From a virus: 64,000 nucleotides of DNA. The notes beneath the pieces are model-generated. The model had not been told where the DNA came from. It saw only the letters and a list, made by a program, of their open reading frames with translations, and ran no database searches. The position numbers and the translations under genes were made by a program. The DNA lies in the IMG/VR virus record IMGVR_UViG_3300028840_002073, positions 1 to 64,000 of that record; one strand, written 5' to 3'. Position 1 is the stretch's first letter. Every line of letters begins with the position of its first letter. Below, one piece after another: positions 1 to 8,197 of this stretch.

Positions 1-132
1 CCGCTTCCGCCGGGGCTTCTTCGTGCCGCCGACGTAGGTGTCCTTGAGCCACTCGTTGTGCGGCTCCGACCGGGTGAAGTTTCTGAGCGGCTCACCCGGC
101 GTGTGGAACTTCGTCCAGTTCTTCAGGCTCAT
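1..132 (-). CDS. hypothetical protein, cut by the left window edge
   Basis: The ATG at 132 overlaps the stop of the upstream gene as ATGA. The frame is then open for 44 codons to the window edge, so only the N-terminus is visible. It reads MSLKNWTKFHTPGEPLRNFT and then a basic stretch ending in KKPRRKR. No family was recognised. Its place at the end of the tail-gene run suggests a virion or assembly protein. Confidence 0.55.
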   Translation of the reverse strand, partial: MSLKNWTKFHTPGEPLRNFTRSEPHNEWLKDTYVGGTKKPRRKR

Positions 133-557
133 CCGAGGGTGCCGGTGGCCTGCGCCAGGAGCATCTGACGCTGGACGGGGTCCATGCTCATCAGCTTCGA
201 CGGGCCGCGCCGCCGGGTGCCGCCGTAGTCGAACGGCTCACCGGGCGCCTGGGCGAGGTTGAGGCGCATCCGGTCCCGCTGCTTCTCGGCCGCGGCCTCG
301 CCTTCCTTGCGGCGCGCCTCCTCCCGGGAACGTCTCTCGTCCCACTCGGCCTGCTTCGCCTGCTTCCGCCGCATCTTCGCGTCCTTGAGCTCGGACTCCC
401 TCGTGCGGCTGTAGAGGTTGAAGGCCTCGGCCTGGCGTGGCATCTCCTCCTCTGCCTGCCGGAGCCCGAGGTCCATGTACTGGCCGTAGCGTTGCATCAT
501 CGCGTTGAGCATCGGCGTGATGCCGCTCATGTCGAAAGTGAAGCCTCCGTCGCCCAT
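129..557 (-). CDS. hypothetical virion-region protein, coiled coil
   Basis: This encodes 142 residues with a GGAGG site just before the ATG. Residues about 35-100 are a highly charged helix (Arg/Glu/Lys/Ala) that should form a coiled coil, flanked by Gly- and Met-containing ends. It lies between the 266-residue protein and an edge-truncated gene, in the tail part of the late operon. It may be a small internal or tail-associated virion protein; the function is unknown. Confidence 0.6.
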   Translation of the reverse strand: MGDGGFTFDMSGITPMLNAMMQRYGQYMDLGLRQAEEEMPRQAEAFNLYSRTRESELKDAKMRRKQAKQAEWDERRSREEARRKEGEAAAEKQRDRMRLNLAQAPGEPFDYGGTRRRGPSKLMSMDPVQRQMLLAQATGTLG

Positions 558-566
558 CTCTCCCTC

Positions 567-1367
567 CTACCCGTAGCGGTACGAGCCGCCGCCCGCGCTC
601 AGGTTCATGTTCGGCATCATGTTCCCCATCGTCCCCATGAGGCTCGACAGGAATCCCAGCAGGGCGTTGTTGCTTCCGATGGCCGCCTGGACGTCGGTCC
701 CGTACTTCGACACGTCGGTCTTGTAGCGGTCGAGGATGTTGCCGGCCTCGCCCATGTCCCGCCGGAGGTCCAGGTCGAGCCGCGCGAAGCGTTCGTCAGA
801 CGGCCGCGAGACGATCGGGAGTCCGCCCTGGTAGGCCTGGGTGAGCTGCGCTTCCCGGCCGACCTTCTCCTGAGCCATGGCCGAGTTGATGCCCCGGTCG
901 TACTCTGCCTCCCATGTGCTGGCGTTGAACGGGATCCCGGCCTGGACCGCCGAGGCCTCGGCGCTCTCGCGGGCCGCAGCTCGGCGGTTCTCCATCTGCT
1001 CGCGCATGGCGTCCATGGCGAACCCGGTGCCCTCCTTCAGGTCCTCCAGGTGCCCCCCGTACTTCTGGGCGTAGGCCTGGAGCTCCGGATCGAACGCCGC
1101 CTGCGGGTCGATGGGAGGCAGACCAGGCCGCTCCGGGCCCTTGACGTTGACCGCCGACGCCTTCGGCAGCGTCATCTTGTCGGTCATCGGCCCCTCTCTC
1201 GCCGCCCTGGCCGTCGCCGCCGGCCGCTTTGTGGGCGCCGTGATCCCGGCCCGGTGGCTCAAGGACCCCGGCACCCGTCCAGCGCGGGACGACGTGCCGA
1301 GTCGGCCGCCCATGATCTTCCCGAGGTCCTTGACCCCGGCGCTGCCTGGCCCGCCCAAGCCTGCCAT
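567..1367 (-). CDS. hypothetical late structural-region protein
   Basis: This encodes 266 residues. The ATG at 1367 lies one base beyond the TAA of a 15-codon minicistron that carries its ribosome site. The N-terminal 60 residues are Arg/Gly/Pro-rich. The middle is helical and Gln/Glu-rich, and the C-terminus is Met/Gly/Asn-rich (MGTMGNMMPNMNLSAGGG). That layout resembles internal virion or tail-associated proteins encoded after tail tube genes in podophages. No family was recognised. Confidence 0.6.
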   Translation of the reverse strand: MAGLGGPGSAGVKDLGKIMGGRLGTSSRAGRVPGSLSHRAGITAPTKRPAATARAAREGPMTDKMTLPKASAVNVKGPERPGLPPIDPQAAFDPELQAYAQKYGGHLEDLKEGTGFAMDAMREQMENRRAAARESAEASAVQAGIPFNASTWEAEYDRGINSAMAQEKVGREAQLTQAYQGGLPIVSRPSDERFARLDLDLRRDMGEAGNILDRYKTDVSKYGTDVQAAIGSNNALLGFLSSLMGTMGNMMPNMNLSAGGGSYRYG

Positions 1368-1415
1368 TTAACCGCCCTCCCCAGCTAGATAATACGGCAT
1401 CAGGCAAATCCTCAT
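1368..1415 (-). CDS. 15-codon coupling minicistron
   Basis: The ATG at 1415 overlaps the TGA of the 605-residue tail protein as ATGA. Fifteen codons follow (MRICLMPYYLAGEGG), then TAA, one base before the next ATG at 1367. The last codons contain GGGGAGGGCGG, the likely ribosome site of the next gene. The peptide itself may do nothing; the arrangement would let ribosomes pass from gene to gene. A 13-codon example with the same design is at 42646-42687. Confidence 0.45.
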   Translation of the reverse strand: MRICLMPYYLAGEGG

Positions 1416-3229
1416 GGCACCGCCGTCTCGGAGTACGGGGGCCGGAACGCCGCGCCGCCGGTTGCCCACAGCCCACCGACGCCGCGGTACTTGAAGTTGA
1501 TGACGTCCTTGGCTCTCACCTCGAAGGTGAAGCCCCGCCCGGACACCTTCTCCGGGATGAAGAAGTGGACGCTCTTGGCGCAGGCCTCGTAGACGTACTC
1601 GGGGCCGGTGTTCGTCTCGGCGCTGGCCGCCACGTCGTACTTCCAGAACCGGCGAACGTTGGTCGGCCGCACCGAACGCCAGGCGTCCTCGTCGCCGCCC
1701 ATGGCGTAGATCGTCCAGGGCACCGATTCGCTCTCGACGTGGAACCAGACCTGTTGCAGCTTCTTCCCGCTCTGGACGTCGTCTCCGGGCTGGAACATCA
1801 GCATGTGGCCGTGCCGGACGATCACTTCCTTCTCGAGGGTGTCGCCGTCGTCGTCGCTGCCGAAGTCTGTCAGGGCGTCCGTGTCGGGATCGTAGGCCGC
1901 GAGCTCGCACGGCTTGATCTGCCGGCGGATCTCTCCGTCGCACGAGGCGACGTACATCTCGTTGCCCTTGCCGTAGAGCGTCGAGGAGTCCTGGCGACCC
2001 TTGAAGTCGAGCGTCCAGTCAGGCTGAGATTCCACGCCTCCCATCGAGGGTTCGAAGTTGGCGATGTAGCCGACGTAGATCACGGTCTGGGGGCTGAGGC
2101 CGCTTTTGTCCTCCCACTCCGGAGGCGAGGCCGCGGGCCTCTGGGTGTAGAACATATAGACCTTGTTCAGCTTGTCCCAGGTGGCGAAGCCCCCCTCGAA
2201 GGCCGCCTGGTTCAGGCAGTACTCCTTCTCCCACAGGAGCCGGAGGTCCTCCATGACGTACCGGAAGGACCCGTCGTAGATCCAGACTCCATCCCGGGAC
2301 GGGAACCACAGCCGGTTGTGGATCTCGCGGATGCCGTGGTGCGTGAGACAGCCGACGTTCGAGTCGAGGCGCTCCAGGACGAAGTCGTCAACGCCGGAGC
2401 CGAACTGGCGGATCAGGTAGCTGTTGTCCTCGCAGAAGACGACCAGCTCGTTCCGGCCCCGCCAGAGCCCGGTGATCGGCTCGCGCTCCATCGTGTCTCG
2501 GAAGTTGGCGGGGCCGACGTACTCGGGATGGCCTGGCTGGGAGTACCAGACGCGGTAGGGGAACTCCGCGTTCCGGGCGTACCACATCCTGGCGGCCCAC
2601 GGGTGGATGTAGTGGATGCCCAGCGGAGGGATCGCGTTGCGGAAGTCCCCGGAGCCGCCGCCAGGGCCCAGGATCGAGAGCCTCGCCGAGAGGACGTTCT
2701 CCGTGACCGTCGACACCCCGTAGGGAGACTCCCACGCCATCCGGTAGGGCCCGCCGACCATGGAGACGTAGCCGCGGACGTGGGTGACCCGCAGCTCGGC
2801 GCCGCTGTTCTGGATGTTTGACCAGACGCGCCCCTCTCCGGTAAGCTCGCCGACGTTGACGATGTTCGACGGGTCGGATTCCGCCAGGACTCGCAGACCG
2901 TTCTTGTGGAGGAACGTGATGTAGGCGAGGCATCCGCCGCTCGACCCACCGCTCCCGCTCCCCGGGACCACCGACAGCTTCTCGCTCGGCGGAACGATCC
3001 CCGCCTTGAGCCAGCGTCGGTCGGCGGCGTGCCGGACCAAGACCCGCGAGTATACCCCTCCGAGGTAGGCGTCTCCACGGAATTTCTCGAAGACGGGCCG
3101 GCGGTCTGTCCTGTACACCCCCTGGCTCGAGAGGTCGCCGTAGTCTATCCCACCCGACGCCCCATCCGTTCCGATGTTCGTCGCTGTGTTAATCGAGGAC
3201 GGATCGTCCTGGGTGTAGAAGATAGCCAC
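1412..3229 (-). CDS. tail hub/stabilisation-type beta-propeller protein
   Basis: This encodes 605 residues from a GTG at 3229, two bases after the stop of the preceding gene. It is rich in Trp, Tyr and Gly and has repeated blade-like segments such as RNELVVFCEDNSYLIRQFG and RLWFPSRDGVWIYDGSFRYV. These are typical of propeller-fold tail nozzle or packaged-DNA stabilisation proteins of podophages (P22 gp10-like; family placement inferred). It pairs with the 533-residue propeller-like protein just upstream and probably builds the distal head-tail connector. Confidence 0.65.
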   Translation of the reverse strand: MAIFYTQDDPSSINTATNIGTDGASGGIDYGDLSSQGVYRTDRRPVFEKFRGDAYLGGVYSRVLVRHAADRRWLKAGIVPPSEKLSVVPGSGSGGSSGGCLAYITFLHKNGLRVLAESDPSNIVNVGELTGEGRVWSNIQNSGAELRVTHVRGYVSMVGGPYRMAWESPYGVSTVTENVLSARLSILGPGGGSGDFRNAIPPLGIHYIHPWAARMWYARNAEFPYRVWYSQPGHPEYVGPANFRDTMEREPITGLWRGRNELVVFCEDNSYLIRQFGSGVDDFVLERLDSNVGCLTHHGIREIHNRLWFPSRDGVWIYDGSFRYVMEDLRLLWEKEYCLNQAAFEGGFATWDKLNKVYMFYTQRPAASPPEWEDKSGLSPQTVIYVGYIANFEPSMGGVESQPDWTLDFKGRQDSSTLYGKGNEMYVASCDGEIRRQIKPCELAAYDPDTDALTDFGSDDDGDTLEKEVIVRHGHMLMFQPGDDVQSGKKLQQVWFHVESESVPWTIYAMGGDEDAWRSVRPTNVRRFWKYDVAASAETNTGPEYVYEACAKSVHFFIPEKVSGRGFTFEVRAKDVINFKYRGVGGLWATGGAAFRPPYSETAVP

Positions 3230-3230
3230 C

Positions 3231-4832
3231 CTAGAGTTCCTCGTCGTTCAGCACCGTGTCCTCCGGCGCGTGGGTGATGACGTGCTTCCCAACCTGTTCG
3301 ATCTCGTAGTCCGGGGGACTCAACTGGCTGGGGTCCGGGTACAGCGCGGTCACTGTCGGTCCGTTCGTGGTGTTGAAGTTGGAAATCTCGGTGAAGTACT
3401 CCTTGACGATTCCGTTGCCCGCCTGGTTTGCCCAGTAGGCTTCGACGGCTACGGCGCCCATGAAGACTCGCCCGCCCGCGACGTGCATCCAGTAGCAGTC
3501 GCCTGGCCAGTCCTGGGCCCAGTTGATCTCCTTCGGGAGTTGCGTCCAAGTGCTGTCGTTCACCCACTTCCGCAGGTAGAAGCCAGAGGCAGCGAAGCCC
3601 TCCCAGGTGTACTCCGTGACGTAGAGGGTGTTCCGGTACTGGAGGAACATCCCGGCCGCCAGGACGTCTCCGCTGGTCGATCCGTCCACCCACGGGAACT
3701 GGTAGATGTAGGCGGGCAGGGTCGAGCCACCCTGGTAGCGGTAGATCCGAGGCGAGTTGTTTCCTGTGGTCGAGTTCTCGTTGGCGACGATGTAGAGGGA
3801 TCCGTTCCACGGTGCGATGTCGGTGACGATGATGTTCGTCTCCGGCAGGGTGACGGTGGACCAGGTCGCGCCCGGCGCCGGCAGGAAGGCGGCCACCGCC
3901 GTTCCCGTGCCACCGTCGACCGACGTGGTCGATCCGATGGCGAAAACGCCCAGCCCGTTGTAGACCCCGAGGCGCACGTAGTAGGTCCCGCTGAAGTCGT
4001 GCTCCTCCTGGAGGGTGGTCCCGTCGAAGCTCCAGACGGTGCCGTCCGTCCGGGCGATGTACATGACCTCACGGATCTGGTCCGCGCCCTCCAGCTCCTC
4101 CTGGGTCCGCTCGAACACGGAGACGGCGTCGGAGATGAGAGCCTTGGCCGCGCCCTCGTCCGCCACCACCCACAGATCGCGGTAGACCTCGTAGGCGGCC
4201 GCCTCCTCTCCCTCCGTGGGGAGCTTCACCTCGTAGAGGCAGACGACGTACTCCTCCTCGTCCTCCTCATTCTCCTTTGGCCGGGGCCTCCAGCCGAACT
4301 GCAGAAGCCGCTTGCGGTACTTGATGAACGACACCCACGACCCGCCGTCGCCCACCTTGTAGTCGACCGTCTTCTGGCCGGTGATGATGCCGGCCTGTTT
4401 GGCCCCGGTGGGCTCGATGTACGGAGGGTCAAATGGCTTCTTGCCGGAGACGTCGGTTTCCCCGCGGTTGTACCGTTGGTACTCCTCTCCGGTCGGCCGG
4501 GTTTCGTTGAAGTTGCCGAGGTTGGTGTCGTCGTCGTCGCCTGTGTTGGTGTTGTCCCAGAAGGCCGGCGTCACCCACAGCCCGATCCCGTCCTCGTCTA
4601 TCTCGATCATCCCGGTGATGCAGCCGGCCACTCCGGTGTCGTGGTGTGGCACCAGGCCGGGGCGATCCGTCATCCCGGCCGGCGTCAGCCGCACATTCGA
4701 GAGAAAGTGGAACTGGTTGCCGGGGATGGCTCCCGGGTCCGCGGAGCGGTTCATCCCGCGGAAGTACTGGAACCCGAGGCCAGGCCTGACCTCGAACGGC
4801 TGCGACTCGGAGTCTGCGGTGGTCCTCGGCAT
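3231..4832 (-). CDS. tail tube/nozzle beta-propeller-like protein
   Basis: This encodes 533 residues with an ATG at 4832, directly after the stop of the adaptor-like gene. The N-terminus reads FEVRPGLGFQYFRGMNRSADPGAIPGNQFHFLSNVRLTPAGM in pieces, a start often seen in phage propeller tail proteins. The rest is repeated Trp/Tyr/Gly beta strands (DGTVWSFDGTTL, GVYNGLGVFAIGS, LYIVANEN). An acidic insert lies near residues 190-200. Together with the next gene it looks like the tail nozzle. No enzyme motif was seen. Confidence 0.65.
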   Translation of the reverse strand: MPRTTADSESQPFEVRPGLGFQYFRGMNRSADPGAIPGNQFHFLSNVRLTPAGMTDRPGLVPHHDTGVAGCITGMIEIDEDGIGLWVTPAFWDNTNTGDDDDTNLGNFNETRPTGEEYQRYNRGETDVSGKKPFDPPYIEPTGAKQAGIITGQKTVDYKVGDGGSWVSFIKYRKRLLQFGWRPRPKENEEDEEEYVVCLYEVKLPTEGEEAAAYEVYRDLWVVADEGAAKALISDAVSVFERTQEELEGADQIREVMYIARTDGTVWSFDGTTLQEEHDFSGTYYVRLGVYNGLGVFAIGSTTSVDGGTGTAVAAFLPAPGATWSTVTLPETNIIVTDIAPWNGSLYIVANENSTTGNNSPRIYRYQGGSTLPAYIYQFPWVDGSTSGDVLAAGMFLQYRNTLYVTEYTWEGFAASGFYLRKWVNDSTWTQLPKEINWAQDWPGDCYWMHVAGGRVFMGAVAVEAYWANQAGNGIVKEYFTEISNFNTTNGPTVTALYPDPSQLSPPDYEIEQVGKHVITHAPEDTVLNDEEL

Positions 4833-5771
4833 CTAGGTCCGCCCGAAGAAGGAGGGGAGCTGGCGCCACTCGCCTTGGAACCGCTGCTCCTCCATCTTCA
4901 TCATCTTCCGGCCCCGCGCGTACTCGTTGACCGACGTCTGCCACCTGGCGTCGCCCTTGGACTCCCGGGCCTTCGCGCGGAGGCCCGGCATGATGACGCT
5001 CTGGTGGTACTTCTCGGGGATCTTCTTGATGTCGTTGACGTGCCCCTCCAGGACGACCGAGGGCCCCAGCGCCTCGGCGACGAGCGTGTCCCCGGCCGGC
5101 TTCATGAGGGGCATGGAGTTGGCCGCGACCGTGCCGACGATCTCGAACTCGCCGTTGTTCTCCTCGTTGGCGAAGCCCGAGATGCGGACGTACTTCTGGT
5201 TGAGGAACTGCGTGGTGAAGTCCGTCGTGCTGGCAGTCAGGGTGCCCTGGTTGCCGTCCACGGCGGTCATGGCGATGTCGGTCTTCGCGGTGAACCCGAC
5301 GACCTCATCGAGGCGCGGCGGGTTGGACTGATACCAGACGGCCAGCGTGATGTCCTGGCCCGGAATCGGGATCTGGACGTACTGCCGGTAGAACGGACCC
5401 TGGCCGAAGATGGAGCAGATCCACGGGTTCGAGGTTTGGTAGTCCGCCTCCCTCAGGTCGGTGATGACTCCTTCGTGGCTGACTTTGAGGCGGCGCCCGT
5501 CGCCCTGGACTCCTGGGATCGGGTAGTAGATGCCTCCGTAGTGGCCGAGGCTCTGGAAGTCGGGAGGGAGCTCGACGTAGCCGGTGGCGGCCGGGATCGT
5601 GATGGTGTCGCGCTTCTTCTTCCAGCTCCAGTCGCTCTCCCACCAGACCTCGGCCGCTACCTCGCGGAGATACTCCAGGTGGCGGATCCGTCGCTCTGTG
5701 TTGTCTGCCCCGGTGTCGTCTACGTTGTCGTCCCGCCCGAGGACCTGGTCGATCATCTCGGTGACGTTCAC
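4833..5771 (-). CDS. head-tail adaptor / tail tubular A-like protein
   Basis: This encodes 312 residues. I chose GTG 5771 because GGGAGGGGGG lies just before it; a longer TTG start at 5792 would put that site inside the gene. The N-terminus (VNVTEMIDQVLGRDDN, then a Trp-rich segment WWESDWSWKKKRDTITI) resembles tail tubular A or adaptor proteins of podophages. A beta-rich middle follows, and the basic C-terminus has helices. Its position between the capsid genes and the propeller proteins supports a connector role. Confidence 0.6.
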   Translation of the reverse strand: MNVTEMIDQVLGRDDNVDDTGADNTERRIRHLEYLREVAAEVWWESDWSWKKKRDTITIPAATGYVELPPDFQSLGHYGGIYYPIPGVQGDGRRLKVSHEGVITDLREADYQTSNPWICSIFGQGPFYRQYVQIPIPGQDITLAVWYQSNPPRLDEVVGFTAKTDIAMTAVDGNQGTLTASTTDFTTQFLNQKYVRISGFANEENNGEFEIVGTVAANSMPLMKPAGDTLVAEALGPSVVLEGHVNDIKKIPEKYHQSVIMPGLRAKARESKGDARWQTSVNEYARGRKMMKMEEQRFQGEWRQLPSFFGRT

Positions 5772-5794
5772 GGACCCCCCTCCCGGGGGCAAGC

Positions 5795-6571
5795 TCAGGC
5801 CGTCGCTTCCGACGCCTCCTTGCGCCCCTTGATCTTCTCCTTCACGAATTCGATCTGCTCGTCGTCGCCCTCGATCAGGCCCTCGAGCTCGGTCTTCGTG
5901 AGCTTCAGGCCAACCTCATGGGCCTGGGCCATGATCTGCTTCGCGGTGAGCTGCTCGACTTCCGCGACCTCCTGCGGCTTCGGCTTGACGAACTGACCCG
6001 AGAGCACCGCGGCCAGGTCGTCCTTTCCGAATCGCGCCACGTCGGCGGTCCGGCGCTGCTGGAGATGGGAGATGGCCCAGGCGACTCGCTCCGCGTTGGA
6101 GCCCTCCGGTGCCGGCTGTCCCTTCTCCTCGTACTTGCTGATCCGCTCCATCTCGGTCGAGAGGATCTGCTGGGCGCGGGCGTCCTGCGACCGCTCCCAC
6201 ATGGGCCGTGCCGCTTCCATGGCGGCCTGGACCTGGTCGGGCTTGCCGACGATCTCGAGGCCCCGCTCGAACAGGTGGGTCTTGTCCCGCTCGAGGAACT
6301 CGCAGAACTCGCCCACGTCAAAGACCTTCTTGACCCCACCTGACGGGGTATCCACGACGACGTCGGTCACGAGGAGCGTCCCCGGGATGAGCCGGTCCTT
6401 GCCGTCTCTGGCCGACTCGAATCGGAACGGGTGTCCCTTGCCGATCTGTGCCGTCTCGTTGTGTGCCGGCAGCAAGATCGGCTTGCCGTCGTACCGAAGC
6501 TGCTCTCTCTCGTCTCCACTCCACACGAGGATCTGCGCGTTGATCCTGTTCCACAGCCGCTTGGCTCTCAT
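5795..6571 (-). CDS. hypothetical late protein
   Basis: This encodes 258 residues; the ATG at 6571 overlaps the previous stop as ATGA. A beta-rich first half (about 1-90, with PSGGVKKVFDVGEF) is followed by long charged helices and a Lys/Glu-rich C-terminus. The neighbours are capsid-decoration and adaptor genes. The N-terminal part could be a head-completion fold, but no motif settles it. Confidence 0.6.
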   Translation of the reverse strand: MRAKRLWNRINAQILVWSGDEREQLRYDGKPILLPAHNETAQIGKGHPFRFESARDGKDRLIPGTLLVTDVVVDTPSGGVKKVFDVGEFCEFLERDKTHLFERGLEIVGKPDQVQAAMEAARPMWERSQDARAQQILSTEMERISKYEEKGQPAPEGSNAERVAWAISHLQQRRTADVARFGKDDLAAVLSGQFVKPKPQEVAEVEQLTAKQIMAQAHEVGLKLTKTELEGLIEGDDEQIEFVKEKIKGRKEASEATA

Positions 6572-7293
6572 GCGTCACTCCTGGAGGGGGCGACCCTCCC
6601 GTATGTCTCAAACGGGGACCGGGGCGACCGGCCCGCCGCCTTGCCTACCGTCACCATCGGATTCGCCTCTCGATGGCGGGGCGGGGTTCGTCCTTCACGA
6701 ATGGCCCGTTCACGCTCGGCCATGAATCGGGAGTACTTCTGCCAGTCTGCTGCCGAGAGCTTCTCCAGTTGCCTCAGGATGTACGGCTCGACGTGCTTCT
6801 TCGTGTACTCGAGCTTCTCCTCCCAGTCGGCGTGCGCCTTTGCCTCGCGCTCGCGCCGCTTCTCGATGCGCTTCCAGTAGGCCGCGATGGTGATGCGCTC
6901 GTACTTCGTCCGGCACCAGCGGTAGGTGTCCCAGCTCCAGGGCATGAAGTCCCCGGGCCCACTCAGCATGTACCGGGCCGAGTAGACGTCCTCGAAGATG
7001 GCGTCGAGGAAGTTGGGTTCGGGGAAGTCGGCCCCGGCCGGCATCTCGACCTGGAACGGCTTTCGAAGGTGCTTGAAGAACGGGTAGTGCCGTCCGATCC
7101 CGTGGTGTACGAACTGGCGCGGCTGCTTCTCCCCCGGTGGGATGTAGACGGCGATGCGCCAGATCGGGATGACGCCCGGATCGAAAGAGCGAATGGCAGC
7201 CGTGACAGCAGGGTCGGCGTCGTACCCCGGTGGGGCCAATGCCGAAATGCGTTCCGACCTCCAGATCCAACCCTTGTCTGTCACGACTGCCAC
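6568..7293 (-). CDS. hypothetical late protein
   Basis: This encodes up to 241 residues from GTG 7293; a GTG nine bases further in has better spacing from the GGGGGG run. It contains RQFVHHGIGRHYPFF, a Trp-rich centre (PWSWDTYRWCRTKYERITI) and a long Arg/Glu helix from about 145 to 200. It overlaps the following gene as ATGA. No family was recognised. The location after the decoration candidate suggests a head or connector component. Confidence 0.6.
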   Translation of the reverse strand: MAVVTDKGWIWRSERISALAPPGYDADPAVTAAIRSFDPGVIPIWRIAVYIPPGEKQPRQFVHHGIGRHYPFFKHLRKPFQVEMPAGADFPEPNFLDAIFEDVYSARYMLSGPGDFMPWSWDTYRWCRTKYERITIAAYWKRIEKRREREAKAHADWEEKLEYTKKHVEPYILRQLEKLSAADWQKYSRFMAERERAIREGRTPPRHREANPMVTVGKAAGRSPRSPFETYGRVAPSRSDA

Positions 7294-7301
7294 CCCCCTT
7301 T

Positions 7302-8114
7302 CTACGGCAACGACTGGAGCTTCGGATCCTTCCGGACGGCCGCGAGAGCTCCGCCCTCGATCTCCTTGATGCCGAAGTCGCTTCCACCCGTGACCTGGAG
7401 CCAGTGGATGAAAGGCAGGACGATCTCGGCGGCATCGAAAGCGAATGCACCGCCGTACTTCGTGCCGTTCACGTAGAACGTCACGTTGCCGGCCTTGTCG
7501 ACCCGCACCTCGAGCTCGACGTCCACGCCGTCCGCCACGTCCACTCCGGTGTCCGTGGTGGCGGTGGCCCCGCCGTTGAGGATCGTCTCGATGTTGACGT
7601 CGCCGCCCTGGAGGTTCAGGCAGGCCATCTCGTCGTAGTCGTCGAGAGCGGCCTGGAACGCCTCGGCCTTGCGGAATCCGATGGCGGCCTCGGCCACGTT
7701 GGCGACCGTCTCCGCGAAGAACTTGACCCGGAGGAACTTGGCGACGCCCTCGCCGACCGTGTGGGCCAGCGGGTTGCCGTCCGTCAGGCCGGCGCCCAGC
7801 AGGTACTCGACGCCGTCCGCGGCCGTCTTGTCGAGGCCGGCGAGGAGGCAGTCCTGCGCGAAGTCCATGGTCGGGGCCAGGAGCGTCTGGGTCCCGATCA
7901 TGTGGTAGACCACGTCCAGGTTGGGGAAGGCCGCGACGTTCTCGTCACCCCCGGTCCCGGTCGGATCCGAGTATCCGTCTCCCGCATGGCAGCGCGGGGC
8001 CGCCGACGGGAAGATGAACTTGAAGTACTGGCCACGGTAGAACCCGTCGTGCAGCACGATGCCACCGACAGACCCGTTGCCCTGCGATACGAACGACACT
8101 CCACCTCTGCCCAC
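7302..8114 (-). CDS. LamG-like capsid decoration candidate
   Basis: This encodes 270 residues from GTG 8114, preceded by GAGGAGG and two hairpins; a longer frame start at 8132 lacks a site. The C-terminal third has a jelly-roll pattern (VDVELEVRVDKAGNVTFYVNG, then a hydrophobic strand with PFIHW) seen in concanavalin/LamG-like domains. It is the first gene after the major capsid gene. A high-copy head decoration or capsid-associated protein is plausible; the exact role is inferred from position. Confidence 0.6.
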   Translation of the reverse strand: MGRGGVSFVSQGNGSVGGIVLHDGFYRGQYFKFIFPSAAPRCHAGDGYSDPTGTGGDENVAAFPNLDVVYHMIGTQTLLAPTMDFAQDCLLAGLDKTAADGVEYLLGAGLTDGNPLAHTVGEGVAKFLRVKFFAETVANVAEAAIGFRKAEAFQAALDDYDEMACLNLQGGDVNIETILNGGATATTDTGVDVADGVDVELEVRVDKAGNVTFYVNGTKYGGAFAFDAAEIVLPFIHWLQVTGGSDFGIKEIEGGALAAVRKDPKLQSLP

Positions 8115-8130
8115 TGTACGTCCTCCTCTC

Positions 8131-8179
8131 ACCCCCTTCGTCTGGGGGAAATCCCGGGGGGCGTGAGCTGCCCCCCGGG
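8131..8179 (-). terminator. twin hairpins after the major capsid gene
   Basis: Read on the minus strand, the capsid stop is followed by a perfect 10-bp stem (8153-8162 with 8170-8179, 7-nt loop, CCCGGGGGGC arm). A second GGGGG/CCCCC hairpin (8132-8148) follows directly before the GAGGAGG of the next gene. There is only a short U run, so it may be a leaky terminator or an RNA-stability element. Either would keep capsid expression above that of downstream genes. Confidence 0.5.
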
Positions 8180-8197
8180 GGCACTGACGTTAGACCT

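Noticed and set aside
3270-5996. Plus-strand frame of about 900 codons opposite tail genes
   Set aside because: Shadow of two propeller-like proteins. There is no start signal and no recognisable domain.
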